DNA of 64,000 nt from JACKNG01 sp040220855 (GCA_040220855.1 JAVJVZ010000061.1:37510-101509), one strand, 5' to 3'. Shown: positions 1-9,412, counted from the stretch's first letter. Numbers and translations: made by a program. The notes: generated by a model from the letters alone, not told the origin.

Positions 1-188
1 TCGAAATGCGTCAGCAGGTGCGGTTGCGAGAAATCCTCGCGTCCTCGATCGAGATCCCGGCGTACCGGGGCCCAGTAACGGATGTCCGTGTCCATGAGTG
101 CCAGCCAGTCCTCGAGCTGATCGTTGTCCAGCAGCCAGTACTCGTCGACCAGCACGCCGTGCAATTCCTGCAGGAGCGCGGTACTCAC
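1..188 (-). CDS. Aromatic-ring-hydroxylating dioxygenase beta subunit (partial, 3' end outside window)
   Basis: Only the first 62 codons are present; the gene runs off the left edge. The start is a GTG at 188 overlapping the TGA of the upstream alpha subunit gene (GTGA), a translational-coupling arrangement. The N-terminus contains helix motifs typical of the SnoaL/NTF2-like beta subunits of Rieske dioxygenases, with E-Y-W-L-L-D and D-W-L-A-L-M-D-T-D-I-R-Y-W-A-P-V-R-R, which resemble the start of BphE/BenB-type subunits. The beta subunit is structural in the alpha3beta3 hexamer and has no catalytic residues. Its position directly after the alpha subunit supports the call. Confidence 0.85.
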   Translation of the reverse strand, partial: MSTALLQELHGVLVDEYWLLDNDQLEDWLALMDTDIRYWAPVRRDLDRGREDFSQPHLLTHF

Positions 189-1471
189 GGTGTGTCCGGC
201 GGCTCCGTCGCCATCAGCTCGCGCCAACGCTCGTAGAAGCCGAACACCCCGATTTCAGTCGACGGGGGGTGAATCAAGCCGGGCTTGTCCGGCATGGTGC
301 GTCCGTGGCCATGGCCCATCTGGTAGTTGAATGGATAACGGCTGCGCACGACGCCACCCTGGAACCCCGCGATGTCTCCCCACGCGACACCGTCATCCTG
401 CTCGAAAATCCCCGACGCGGAGAACGTGAGACCCATCATCTTGCGCGTGATCTCGACGACCTCGGGCGATGCATCGCGTTCGATCAGCCCGTACGACCAG
501 ACGTCGATGCCCCGCGCTCCCCGCGGTTGCCATACCCGCACACTCGTGAAACCCATGAACGCGATGATGGACACGTTCGGAAACACGGTGCCGACGTGGA
601 TGGTGAGGATCAGATCAGCCTGGGCGGGCGACAGCGTCTCGCGCGCCTGCGCGCGGATCTGCTCGAAATGCGCCGCCTGTGCCGGCGGCAGCTCTCCCAT
701 ATCCACGTCGAAGTTGATCCAGCCGTGACCATTACCACACTTGACCTCGAAATCGCGTACCCAAGGGTGTTCCCCGCGGTAATCGCCCTGCGGGCCGAGC
801 CCGATCTGGATCATCGAGCGGTGCAGCGCACCGGTGTGGTAGTTGTCGCCGCCGAACTGCTCGGCGGCGAGCTTCCAGTTGCCCTCTAACCGCCAGCGGT
901 GGCAGCCGGGCATGGCGACCATGCCCGCGCGCGAACGGTTGAGTACGATGTCGAGGTACCAGCCCATCGCGCCGAGGTGGTCAGCCAGCGATTCGGCTTG
1001 CGCATCGAAGTTCGCGAACACCAGGCCGCGGAAGGACTCCACCCTGGGAACCTCGATCAGACCCCATTTCTCCCGCTCGAGCTCGTTGTAATAGGCGGTC
1101 TCGAGCTGCGGCACGCCCCGCAGACGCCCCGAGCTGTCATAGCTCCAGCCGTGATACGGGCACACGAACAGCTTCTGGTTGCCGTGGTCGAGGCGGCACA
1201 CGCGCATGCCCCGGTGGCGGCAGGAGTTGAGGAACACGCGGATGCGTCCGTCGGCGTCCCGGGTGATCAGCACCGGTTCCTCGCCCATGAAAGCGGTCAG
1301 GTAGTCGTGCGGCTCGGGAACCTGGCTCTCGTGGGCGACGTACAGCCAGGAGCGGGTGAATATTCGCGCCTGCTCGGCGCGGTAGACGTCGTCGCGGGTA
1401 AACACCCGTGGGCTGACCGTGCACCGATCGACGTCGACCAGGTCCGAAAAATCCTCCATCGCGGCCGGCAT
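185..1471 (-). CDS. Rieske [2Fe-2S] aromatic-ring-hydroxylating dioxygenase, alpha (catalytic) subunit
   Basis: The 428-residue protein inserts O2 into an aromatic ring using electrons from a ferredoxin. The Rieske cluster ligands are C84-x-H86 and C104-x2-H107 (S-C-R-H-R-G, then C-P-Y-H-G-W-S-Y). The mononuclear iron site is D-N-Y-H-T-G-A-L-H (H212 and H217), with the usual C-terminal E-Q-D-D-G-V-A-W supplying the third ligand. I chose the ATG at 1471, which overlaps the TGA of the upstream extradiol dioxygenase gene (TGATG); a frame from 1501 is also open. It is the middle gene of an extradiol dioxygenase-alpha-beta operon. Substrate is unknown; no ferredoxin or reductase gene lies nearby. 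Confidence 0.93.
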   Translation of the reverse strand: MPAAMEDFSDLVDVDRCTVSPRVFTRDDVYRAEQARIFTRSWLYVAHESQVPEPHDYLTAFMGEEPVLITRDADGRIRVFLNSCRHRGMRVCRLDHGNQKLFVCPYHGWSYDSSGRLRGVPQLETAYYNELEREKWGLIEVPRVESFRGLVFANFDAQAESLADHLGAMGWYLDIVLNRSRAGMVAMPGCHRWRLEGNWKLAAEQFGGDNYHTGALHRSMIQIGLGPQGDYRGEHPWVRDFEVKCGNGHGWINFDVDMGELPPAQAAHFEQIRAQARETLSPAQADLILTIHVGTVFPNVSIIAFMGFTSVRVWQPRGARGIDVWSYGLIERDASPEVVEITRKMMGLTFSASGIFEQDDGVAWGDIAGFQGGVVRSRYPFNYQMGHGHGRTMPDKPGLIHPPSTEIGVFGFYERWRELMATEPPDTP

Positions 1472-2364
1472 CAATCCGCCGCCGCCGGCAGGTGCCCCCA
1501 CATCGACCCGTTGGTGTGCAGCTGTACCGTCCAGTTGCGGTCATCGATCTCGATCGCGCCCCAGCCCAGCTCGACGTCGAATCCGGACGGTGATTTCATG
1601 TAAAACGACAGCATCTGGTCGTTGGTATGCCGCCCCAGCGTGAGATCGATCGGCACACCTTCGCGCTGGCACAGGTAATAGGTGTCGCCGACGTAATCGA
1701 GGTCACGCGCCTGGACCATGAAATGATGCAGGCGCTTAGGCAGCGTCATCTCCCAGAAAGCCATCGAGTGATGGCGCGCATTGCAATGGAGGAAGGCCAG
1801 ATTGAGTTCAGACTGCACGCCGCGTTCCGGCTGCGGCCGGATCCAGTCGCTCATGCGCAGGCCGAGCAGGTCACGGTAGAAATGGAGGCTGTCGGCAAAG
1901 CTGTCGACCGTCATCGTGATGTGGCCGAGACCCTGACTGCCCGCCACGAATCCGGACATCGGGCGCGGGCTGTGAAAGGGCTCGGCGTGATTGACCAGCG
2001 GGCCACAGTAGGCCTCGGTGGTGATACCGTTGGGATCGGCAAAGGCGATGAGATCGACGACGCGGCGGCGATCCCGTGCGGCCTGGTCGCCGTGACTCAC
2101 GGCAACGCCGGACGCCTCCAGGCGCGAGGCCAGGTCCGCCAGCGCACGCTCGTCGCTGAGCTCCCAGCCGATCAGGTTCAGATCGTCCGCCGCATCCTCC
2201 GTCAAAATGAACCGGTATTGATGTTCATCCAGGCGGGCGTACAGGGTCCCGTCCGGATCACATGGCAACACTTGCAGACCCAGGACGCTCGTCAGGAAGC
2301 GACTCCATTCCGAGACGTCATTGACGCCCAACCCGAGGTAACCGAGCTGCGTTACTGTAGCCAT
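1471..2364 (-). CDS. Type I extradiol dioxygenase, BphC-like (VOC superfamily)
   Basis: The 297-residue product matches the length and two-domain VOC layout of 2,3-dihydroxybiphenyl 1,2-dioxygenase. Family metal ligands are all present: H148 (G-L-G-H-I-T), H214 (R-L-H-H-F-M) and E265 (F-D-V-E-L-G). The extradiol signature G-R-H-T-N-D-Q...F-Y-M-K-S-P-S-G-F-D-V-E also fits, with the acid/base His and the conserved Tyr. It should open a catechol-type ring meta to the hydroxyls with Fe(II). The ATG at 2364 was preferred over the one at 2406 because homology starts there (M-A-T-V-T-Q-L-G-Y). It is the first gene of the operon with the Rieske alpha and beta subunits, so it likely cleaves a catechol derived from their product. 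Confidence 0.9.
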   Translation of the reverse strand: MATVTQLGYLGLGVNDVSEWSRFLTSVLGLQVLPCDPDGTLYARLDEHQYRFILTEDAADDLNLIGWELSDERALADLASRLEASGVAVSHGDQAARDRRRVVDLIAFADPNGITTEAYCGPLVNHAEPFHSPRPMSGFVAGSQGLGHITMTVDSFADSLHFYRDLLGLRMSDWIRPQPERGVQSELNLAFLHCNARHHSMAFWEMTLPKRLHHFMVQARDLDYVGDTYYLCQREGVPIDLTLGRHTNDQMLSFYMKSPSGFDVELGWGAIEIDDRNWTVQLHTNGSMWGHLPAAAD

Positions 2365-2589
2365 GGACGCCACTGCTCTCTCCCCTGTCCCCACATACCT
2401 ATGCACGAGTCATTGTATGCATCTGTGATTTCGACGGTAATTTATTGGAATCCAGGCAGTCAAGCACCGTTTGTCCGGGAAACCGCACGCACGGAATCTC
2501 GTGCTCGCAAGGAAGCCGGCCGGGCGGGCGCGGCATCAGAACATAGTGGCGCAGATGCTCGTCGTGATGCCGCCGTAGCGCGGAGCACA

Positions 2590-4080
2590 CTATTCTCGCG
2601 ACTCGAGCGAGGCCGCGTCGACACCACCTTCGGGCGCTGCGTCAGCCGTGTGATCGAGCCACCCCCCGCCGAGACTGCGGTAGAGCTCTACAGCGTTTCC
2701 AAGAATCGCCGATCTGACGTCAATCAGGCCGGACCTGGCACCGAAAAGCTCTCGTTGCGCATCGAGCACCGCCAGGAAGCTGTCTACCCCGTGGTCGAAA
2801 CGCTTTACCGACAGCTCATACGTCTCTCGAGCGGCCTCCACCACGCCCTGCTGTGCGACCATCTCACGGCCGAGCGTCCCGCGCGCGGCGAGGGCGTCGG
2901 CGACTTCGCGAAACGCCTGCTGGATGGTGGCCTCGTAACGGGCGATCTCCTGCCGCTTTCGCAGCGTGGCCACCGCGAGTTCCGCCTCGCGCCGGCCGCC
3001 ATCGAAGAGGGGAATGACGAGGCGAGGCGTGAAGCTCCACGACTCCGAGCCGGCGGTGAACAGACCATCGAGATCGGCGCTCAACGTGCCGTAGCTGCTG
3101 GTCAATGTAATGGAGGGGAAGAACGCGGCGCGTGCCGCGCCGATATCGGCATTGGCCGCGAGAAGCTCGCGCTCGGCTTGCCGAACATCGGGCCTGCGCA
3201 GCAGCAGCGATGCGCGCAGGTCGGCCGGCAGCGGGAGCGCGAGTGTCACATCGGCGAATTCCCTCGCCGCCTGCAGCGACTCCGGCAGGTCGTCGCCTGT
3301 GAGCAGCCGCAAGGCGTTACGGTCCTGCGCGACCCGACGGTCCTGGCGGTGCACCTCCGCCCGGGCCTGCTCTACAGCGAGGCGCGCCTGATTGAGGTCG
3401 AGCCGCGAGCTCGCCGCCAGGTCGAAGCGCCGTTGGGCCAGCGCCATCGTTGCGAGGCGGTTGTCCAACGTTTCTCGGGCGAGCCACTGCCGCGCACGGT
3501 CGGCCTGATAAGTCAGGTAGGCGCTGGCGACCTCCGCGATCAGACTGATCTGCACGCTGCGCCGGGCCTGCTCCGTAGCCAGGTAGCGTTGCAGAGCCCC
3601 CTCCTCCAGGCTGCGGATGCGGCCAAAGACGTCCAGCTCGTAGCTCGCGACGCCGACGCTGAGCTCGGTGGTCTCGGTCTCGATGGTGCCGCCACGACCG
3701 AGGGTCCCGAACGAACTCGACGGCCTCTCCGAGCGGACGTAGTCTGCTGCGACGCCGATTCGGGGAAAGCGCCCGGCTTCCTCGATCCGGTATTGCGCGC
3801 GGGCGCGCAGGACGTCGAGCGCCGCGATCCGCAGATCGCGGTTGGCCGTGAGCGCGCGCTCGATCAGATCGACGAGTGCTTGATCCCCTGCGAAGACCTC
3901 GCGCCAGCCGAGGCTGTCGATCGCCGCCGAGCCATCCGCGTTCGCAATGGCATCGGAATAGGGTTGCTGATCCGGCCAGCTCTCGGGTACCGGCGCGGCG
4001 GGACGTTCGTAATCCGGGATCAGCGTGCACGCGGTCACGAGCGCCGTGGCCGTCCCCAGCACCCACGCCCGAAAGATCAT
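2590..4080 (-). CDS. Outer-membrane efflux lipoprotein, OprM/NodT family
   Basis: This is the outer-membrane channel of the tripartite pump, 496 residues, a usual OprM size. The N-terminus is a lipoprotein signal with the lipobox V-T-A-C. The body shows the duplicated alpha-helical OEP repeats, rich in coiled-coil stretches such as R-A-R-A-Q-Y-R-I-E-E-A-G-R-F-P and, in the second half, L-R-R-P-D-V-R-Q-A-E. The ATG at 4080 overlaps the TGA of the RND permease gene (ATGA), giving the order adaptor-permease-channel as in mexAB-oprM. The reading frame stays open upstream, inside the permease gene, but that part has no homology and is a shadow. Confidence 0.94.
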   Translation of the reverse strand: MIFRAWVLGTATALVTACTLIPDYERPAAPVPESWPDQQPYSDAIANADGSAAIDSLGWREVFAGDQALVDLIERALTANRDLRIAALDVLRARAQYRIEEAGRFPRIGVAADYVRSERPSSSFGTLGRGGTIETETTELSVGVASYELDVFGRIRSLEEGALQRYLATEQARRSVQISLIAEVASAYLTYQADRARQWLARETLDNRLATMALAQRRFDLAASSRLDLNQARLAVEQARAEVHRQDRRVAQDRNALRLLTGDDLPESLQAAREFADVTLALPLPADLRASLLLRRPDVRQAERELLAANADIGAARAAFFPSITLTSSYGTLSADLDGLFTAGSESWSFTPRLVIPLFDGGRREAELAVATLRKRQEIARYEATIQQAFREVADALAARGTLGREMVAQQGVVEAARETYELSVKRFDHGVDSFLAVLDAQRELFGARSGLIDVRSAILGNAVELYRSLGGGWLDHTADAAPEGGVDAASLESRE

Positions 4081-7000
4081 TTCAGCGATTGCTCGGCGGC
4101 GCGCGACCCGCGCGTCAGCGCCGCGAGCCGATCCGTGCTCCGTCGCACGGCGACGTAGAACAGCGGGATGAACAGCGTCGCCAGCACGGTGGCCGCCAGC
4201 ATGCCGCCGAGCACGGCGGTGCCAATGGCCACGCGGGTCGTGGCACCCGCACCGGTCGCGAAGGCCAGCGGCAGTACGCCCATCGTGAAGGCCACCGACG
4301 TCATGAGAATCGGGCGCAGGCGCACGCGAGCGGCTTCGCTGGTCGCCTCGATCAGCGCCATGCCTTCGGCTTCCAGCGCCCGGGCGAACTCCACGAGCAG
4401 GATCGCATTGCGCGCTGTGACGCCGATCGTGGTCAGGATACCCACTTGGAAGAAGATGTCGTTGGGCAGGCCCCGCAGCATCGCGGCCAGCACGGCCCCG
4501 AGAACCCCCAGTGGGACGGCCAGCATCACGGCGATCGGTACGGTCCAACTCTCGTAGAGTGCTGCAAGCGCTAGGAAAACGACCAGGATCGAGAGCGCAT
4601 AGAGCAACGGCGCCTGGGCGCCGGCCTGGCGCTCCTGATAGGACAGGCCGCTCCACTCGTGGTGGATACCCGCGGGCAGCTCGGCGATCAAGCGCTCCAT
4701 TTCCGCCATCGCCTCGCCCGTGCTGTAGCCCGGTGCAGGTTCGCCCTGGATTTGTCTCGACGGCACGCCATTGAAACTTTCCAGACGGGGAGAGCTAGAG
4801 CCCCATTGCCCGCTTACCAACTCGCTCAGCGGCGTCATCTCGCCGTCGGCGTTGCGCAGGTACCAATGATCGACGTCCTCCGGCAGCATGCGGTAGGGCG
4901 CATCCGCCTGCAGATAGACGCGCTTGATGCGTCCCTCCTGCAGGAAGTCGTTGATGTAGCGCCCGCCCCATGCGACCGAGAGCAGTTGATTGATGCTCGC
5001 CGGCGATACGCCGAGCGCCTCGGCCTTGTCGTGATCGAGCACGAGCGCGTAGCTCGGTGTGTCCGCAAGGCCGTTCGGCCTCACCCGCTGCAACAGCGGA
5101 CTTTCAGCGGCCATCTGGAGCAGTTCGCCTTGCGCGCGCAGCAGCGCCTCGTGCCCGAGGGCGCCGCGATCCTGCAGGCGCAATTCGAAGCCGAGCGCCC
5201 TGCCCAGCTCGGGGATCGGCGGGATGTTGAAGGCGAACACCAAGCCGTCGCGGACCAGACCTGCCAGATGCTGGTTGGCGCGCCCGATGATGGCCTCCGC
5301 GCTCCGAGTCCCGGGATCGCGCTCTGTCCACGGGTCGAGGTTGACGAACGCAATGCCGGCGTTCTGGGCGCGGCCGGCGTAGCTGAAACCCGCCACCGTG
5401 AAAATCCCGCCCACCCCGTCCTGATCGAGGAAGTACCGCTCGATGTCCTGCATGGTGTCGATGGTGCGCTGCTGGGTGGCGCCGGCCGGGAGTTGGTACT
5501 GGACGAGAATGAAGCCCTGGTCCTCGGCGGGGAGAAACCCGCCCGGCACGCGCAGGAACAGCCAGCCGGTCAAGGCAACCACACTGACAAACAGCGCGGA
5601 GTACGGCCACACGTGCCGCGCGAGGTGGGCGACGCTCGCCACATACCCGCGGGTGACTCGCCGGAGCCCGCTATCGAACCATCCCAGCAGGCGTCGCAAA
5701 AGGGTTTCGCGGCCATGGGCCGGCTCCAGCAGGCGCGCGCTCAACGTGGGGCTGAGGATGAGCGCGACCAATACCGAGAGCACCATGGCACCGGCAATGC
5801 TGAGCGCGAACTGGCGATAGATGGCGCCCGTCGAACCCGGGAAAAAAGCCATGGGCACGAACACCGCAGACAGCACCACGCCGATGCCGACAAGCGCGCC
5901 GGTGATTTGCCGCATCGATCGGCGCGTAGCCTCCATGGGAGGAAGATTCTCCTCGTGCATGATGCGTTCGACGTTCTCGACCACCACGATGGCATCGTCG
6001 ACCAGCAGACCGATGGCCAGCACCAGCCCGAACAAAGTCAGCATGTTGATGGAGAACCCGAACATCGCCAATAAAGCGAACGCCCCCAGCAGGACCACGG
6101 GGATCGCCAGTGCCGGGATCAGGGTGGCCCGCCAGCTCTGCAGGAAGAGCAGCATCACCAGGACGACCAACCCGATTGCTTCGGCGATGGTGTGCGCCAC
6201 ACCCTCGATTGAGGCGGCGATGAACGGCGCGGCCTGATACGGGTAGCGGACCGCGACGCCTTCGGGGAAGACGGGCTCGAGCTCCTTCAGCCGCTTGCGG
6301 ACGCGCTCCGTGACGGCCAGGGCGTTTGCGCCCGGCGCCAGGTTGATGCCTACACCCGCTGCCGGCACGGTGTTGTAGAAGGTGTCGATGTGATCGGTGC
6401 CACGACCGAGTTGCACGCGGGCCACGTCGCCGAGCCTGACGCGCGACCCGTCGGGGTGAACCAGGAGGACGATGTCGCGGAACTGCTCGGCGGAACTGAG
6501 CAGCTCCTGCGCGGTGATAGTGGCATTGAGCTGCTGACCCGGTACCGCGGGCAACCCGCCGAACTGGCCAGCCGTGACCTGCGCGTTCTGCGCCTCCAAT
6601 GCAGCGATGACATCGGCCACCGTGAGGCCGTACTGGACCAATGCGTCCGGCTCGAGCCAGATACGCATGGCATACTCCGAGCCGAAGACCTGCACGCTGC
6701 CGACGCCGTTCACGCGCGCGAGCGGTTCGACGAGGTCGGACGCGATGAAGTCACCCAATCCTTCCTTGCCGAGACGTCCGTCCGTCGAGATGAACGCCAT
6801 GACCATTAAAAAGAATTGGCTCGTCTTCTCCACGCTGATGCCCTGCTGCCGGACGACCTCCGGCAGCCGCGGCTCCGCCAGCTTGAGCTTGTTCTGCACC
6901 TGCACCTGCGCGATGTCGGGATCCGTGCCGGCCGCGAACGTCAGGGTGACTGAGGCATGGCCCGACGAGTCGGCGGTCGAGGCCATGTAGAGCAAGTTGT

Positions 7001-7217
7001 CGAGCCCGGTCATCTCCTGCTCGATGACCTGCCCCACCGTATTGGAGACGGTCTCCGCCGAGGCGCCCGGATAGTCCGCCTGGATTTCCACTGCCGGGGG
7101 CGCGACCGCGGGATATCTCTGAACAGGCAGGGTCATTATGGCCGCCACGCCGGCCAGCATGGTGATGATGGTCAGCACCCAGGCAAAAACGGGGCGAGCG
7201 AGAAAGAACTCAACCAT
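4077..7217 (-). CDS. RND multidrug efflux permease, AcrB/MexB (HAE1) family
   Basis: This 1046-residue inner-membrane proton/drug antiporter has the exact family length and begins M-V-E-F-F-L-A-R-P-V-F-A-W-V, the AcrB-type N-terminal helix. The porter-domain start P-A-V-A-P-P-A-V-E-I is present. The proton-relay motif of TM4 is G-L-L-V-D-D-A-I-V-V-V-E-N at about residue 400, carrying the two conserved aspartates. The C-terminal half repeats the twelve-helix layout, with G-V-T-A-R-N-A-I-L-L-V-E near the end. It sits 9 bp after the adaptor gene and overlaps the outer-membrane factor gene by 4 bp. It is controlled by the divergent TetR gene at 8579. Confidence 0.96.
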   Translation of the reverse strand: MVEFFLARPVFAWVLTIITMLAGVAAIMTLPVQRYPAVAPPAVEIQADYPGASAETVSNTVGQVIEQEMTGLDNLLYMASTADSSGHASVTLTFAAGTDPDIAQVQVQNKLKLAEPRLPEVVRQQGISVEKTSQFFLMVMAFISTDGRLGKEGLGDFIASDLVEPLARVNGVGSVQVFGSEYAMRIWLEPDALVQYGLTVADVIAALEAQNAQVTAGQFGGLPAVPGQQLNATITAQELLSSAEQFRDIVLLVHPDGSRVRLGDVARVQLGRGTDHIDTFYNTVPAAGVGINLAPGANALAVTERVRKRLKELEPVFPEGVAVRYPYQAAPFIAASIEGVAHTIAEAIGLVVLVMLLFLQSWRATLIPALAIPVVLLGAFALLAMFGFSINMLTLFGLVLAIGLLVDDAIVVVENVERIMHEENLPPMEATRRSMRQITGALVGIGVVLSAVFVPMAFFPGSTGAIYRQFALSIAGAMVLSVLVALILSPTLSARLLEPAHGRETLLRRLLGWFDSGLRRVTRGYVASVAHLARHVWPYSALFVSVVALTGWLFLRVPGGFLPAEDQGFILVQYQLPAGATQQRTIDTMQDIERYFLDQDGVGGIFTVAGFSYAGRAQNAGIAFVNLDPWTERDPGTRSAEAIIGRANQHLAGLVRDGLVFAFNIPPIPELGRALGFELRLQDRGALGHEALLRAQGELLQMAAESPLLQRVRPNGLADTPSYALVLDHDKAEALGVSPASINQLLSVAWGGRYINDFLQEGRIKRVYLQADAPYRMLPEDVDHWYLRNADGEMTPLSELVSGQWGSSSPRLESFNGVPSRQIQGEPAPGYSTGEAMAEMERLIAELPAGIHHEWSGLSYQERQAGAQAPLLYALSILVVFLALAALYESWTVPIAVMLAVPLGVLGAVLAAMLRGLPNDIFFQVGILTTIGVTARNAILLVEFARALEAEGMALIEATSEAARVRLRPILMTSVAFTMGVLPLAFATGAGATTRVAIGTAVLGGMLAATVLATLFIPLFYVAVRRSTDRLAALTRGSRAAEQSLK

Positions 7218-7226
7218 CGTCGTTCG

Positions 7227-8420
7227 TCACTCTGCAGCCGGCCGTCCGGAAGCGTCGCCATCCTCGTCGGGGCGTGTGGGGATCGCCGCCGGAACCGGCT
7301 TCACCCTCGCCCCGGGCCGGGCCTTCTGCAGCCCGGTGACAATGAGGCGATCCCCTGCCTCGAGACCCGCTTCGACGAGCCAGAAGCTGCCGACGGCCCG
7401 GGCGATCTCGAGCCGCCGCTGCACCACCTTGCCCTCGTCGTCCACGATGAGGGCGGTCGCCTGACCGCCGGGATCGTGGGTAATGCCCTGTTGTGGCACC
7501 AGGATGGCGTCCTCCCGCACGCCTTCGGCCAATACAGCCCGCACGAACATACCTGGCAGCAACTCGTGGTCGGGATTCGGCACCACTGCGCGCAGCGTCA
7601 CGGAGCTGGTACCCGCATTCACCGTGACGTCGCGGACCTCCAGCGTACCAGGGTGAGAGAAACGTGCGCCGTCGTCGAACAGTACCGTGACCCGCGCTTT
7701 CGCCGGGGCGGTTCCTTGCGGCGGTGCGCCCCGCTCGATCTCGGCCCGCAACCGGCGCAATTCGCTGACCGGCCGCTGGATATCCACGTAGATCGGGTCG
7801 AGCCGGGTCACGCGTACCAGGGGCTGCTCCTGATCCGCCGTGACCAGTGCACCGATGGTAACCAGCGTCGGCCCGACGACCCCCTCGATGGGCGCTGCGA
7901 TACGCGTGTATCCGAGGTCGATCTCTGCCGCCTCCAACGCCGCCCGCGCCACTTCGACCTCGGCAAGCCGTTGATCGAGCAGCGCCTTGACATCGTCATA
8001 CTCCTGCTGGCTGACGGCGTCGTCCGTTCGCAACGCGGCATAGCGCCGCTCCTGTACGCGCAAGGAACTCACCGCCGCGCGCGCCCGCGCGAGCTCAGCC
8101 TCGCTGCGAGCCACCGCGGCCCGATACGGGCGCGAGTCGATCTCATAGAGCGTCTGGCCGGCCTCGACACGCGCGCCCTGCGTGAACAGGCGCTCCTGCA
8201 GGATACCCGTCACCTGCGGACGGAGTTCGGCAACGGCATACGCGCTGACGCGTCCCGGCAGTTTCACCGAGAGCGGAACGCGCTGCGTTTCCAGTTCGAC
8301 CACTCCGACTTCGGGCGGCGGGGGCGCGGAGGTGGGCTCTGGCGGCGGGGCACCTTTGCCACACGCCGTCAGCAGCAATAATCCGCTCGCCACGCTTCCC
8401 CTCAATGCCGCGATGCGCAT
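7227..8420 (-). CDS. RND efflux periplasmic adaptor lipoprotein, AcrA/MexA family
   Basis: This 397-residue membrane fusion protein links permease and outer-membrane channel. It starts with a lipoprotein signal, M-R-I-A-A-L-R-G-S-V...L-L-L-T-A-C, followed by a proline-rich linker. The lipoyl/hairpin/beta-barrel order is visible: V-S-A-Y-A-V-A-E-L-R-P-Q-V-T-G-I-L, a helical hairpin rich in Ala/Arg/Glu, then I-A-A-P-I-E-G-V-V-G. The ATG at 8420 is the only start placing a signal peptide at the N-terminus. It is the first gene of the pump operon; an AcrR-type dyad lies 72-95 bp upstream. Confidence 0.95.
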   Translation of the reverse strand: MRIAALRGSVASGLLLLTACGKGAPPPEPTSAPPPPEVGVVELETQRVPLSVKLPGRVSAYAVAELRPQVTGILQERLFTQGARVEAGQTLYEIDSRPYRAAVARSEAELARARAAVSSLRVQERRYAALRTDDAVSQQEYDDVKALLDQRLAEVEVARAALEAAEIDLGYTRIAAPIEGVVGPTLVTIGALVTADQEQPLVRVTRLDPIYVDIQRPVSELRRLRAEIERGAPPQGTAPAKARVTVLFDDGARFSHPGTLEVRDVTVNAGTSSVTLRAVVPNPDHELLPGMFVRAVLAEGVREDAILVPQQGITHDPGGQATALIVDDEGKVVQRRLEIARAVGSFWLVEAGLEAGDRLIVTGLQKARPGARVKPVPAAIPTRPDEDGDASGRPAAE

Positions 8421-8491
8421 GCTCAGGTTTCCTCGAGACTGGTGCGAAGCCGATATTCGGTGGGCTGCAGTAGTCATTGGCCGATCCAACA

Positions 8492-8515
8492 TACATACAT
8501 CTCTGAATGTATGTA
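8492..8515. promoter_or_regulatory. AcrR-type operator (24-bp inverted repeat)
   Basis: The arms TACATACAT and ATGTATGTA form a perfect 9-bp inverted repeat around a 6-bp centre (CTCTGA). The same two arms with a 6-bp centre make up the AcrR-binding site upstream of E. coli acrAB, as I recall it. The site lies between the divergent adaptor gene (start 8420) and TetR gene (start 8579), the expected place for an operator controlling both. Binding by the adjacent TetR protein is inference. Confidence 0.85.
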
Positions 8516-8578
8516 AAGATCTCGATTTACGATACGCTTTCCAATCATCGCGGTCGCGAACGAAGCTGGGAGGAACAC

Positions 8579-9211
8579 ATGAAACGGACCAGGGAGGCGG
8601 CACTCGACACCCGCGAGGGCATCCTCGACGCGGCCGAGCACCAGTTTTTCGAACGCGGGGTCTCACGGACCACGCTCGAGCACATAGCCCGCGCGGCGGG
8701 GGTCACTCGCGGCGCGGTGTACTGGCATTTCCGGAACAAGGCCGAGCTGTTCAGCGCGATGATGGCCCGGGTACGAATGCCGCTGGAGAGTTCCCTCCAT
8801 CACCTCGTCGAAACTGCGATCACCATCGACGAGCTCGAACGCCATTGCATCTCCTCGCTCGTCGAGCTTCAGCACGACGCTCGCCTGCGGCGTGTCTATA
8901 CCGTTCTGCTTCTCCAGTGCGAATACAGCGCCGACATGCAATCCCTGGTCGAACGCGAGCGGGCCGTCAAGGAGGGGATCTCTCGCTCGTTGGCGCGACT
9001 CTTTGCACGGTTGCAGGACACCGGCCAGGTCCTTCCGGTGTTGCCGCCACGTCTGCTCGCGTTGGGCGTCTACGCCTACATGCTCGGGCTGTTCACGGAT
9101 TACTTGCGGACGCCCGAGCAGTACCGCATGCCCGAAGATGCCGAGCACCTGGTCGGGTATTTTTTTGCCCAGCTCGAATCAGCATCGAGCCGCAGTGGGC
9201 ACGAACCCTGA
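8579..9211 (+). CDS. TetR/AcrR-family repressor of the efflux operon
   Basis: The 210-residue protein has a classic N-terminal HTH: I-L-D-A-A-E-H-Q-F-F-E-R-G-V, T-T-L-E-H-I-A-R-A-A-G-V-T-R-G-A-V-Y-W-H-F, then a helical ligand-binding domain. The wording of the recognition helix (T-R-G-A-V-Y-W-H-F) is that of AcrR/TtgR/SmeT-type pump regulators. The ATG at 8579 follows a GGGAGG ribosome site; an in-frame ATG at 8507 lies inside the operator and is rejected. It is divergent from the mexAB-oprM-like operon and presumably represses it and itself until a hydrophobic ligand binds. Confidence 0.94.
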   Translation: MKRTREAALDTREGILDAAEHQFFERGVSRTTLEHIARAAGVTRGAVYWHFRNKAELFSAMMARVRMPLESSLHHLVETAITIDELERHCISSLVELQHDARLRRVYTVLLLQCEYSADMQSLVERERAVKEGISRSLARLFARLQDTGQVLPVLPPRLLALGVYAYMLGLFTDYLRTPEQYRMPEDAEHLVGYFFAQLESASSRSGHEP

Positions 9212-9412
9212 GTGCAACAGAGGTGAGACCATGGACTTCGGCACGACTCGAACCCGGCCCCGGCGCTCCTGCGGGACCTCGTGCTGCCTTCTCACAGGGC
9301 ATGCAGAACGTAGCGAGGACGGTCAGCGCCACGGGGCCGCGCAGTGAGCGGCGCGACATATCAGATGACCGGTAAGGGGCGAGCGATCATGGCCTTTAGC
9401 CTGTCGGGATGC

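Noticed and set aside
2399..2590. Short minus-strand open frame upstream of the BphC-like gene
   Set aside because: No homology and no ribosome site; the stretch is better read as the promoter region of that operon.
1627..4158. Long plus-strand open frame (over 800 codons) opposite the VOC and outer-membrane factor genes
   Set aside because: It mirrors real minus-strand genes, has no family motifs and arises from the high GC content, as do many other long antisense frames here.
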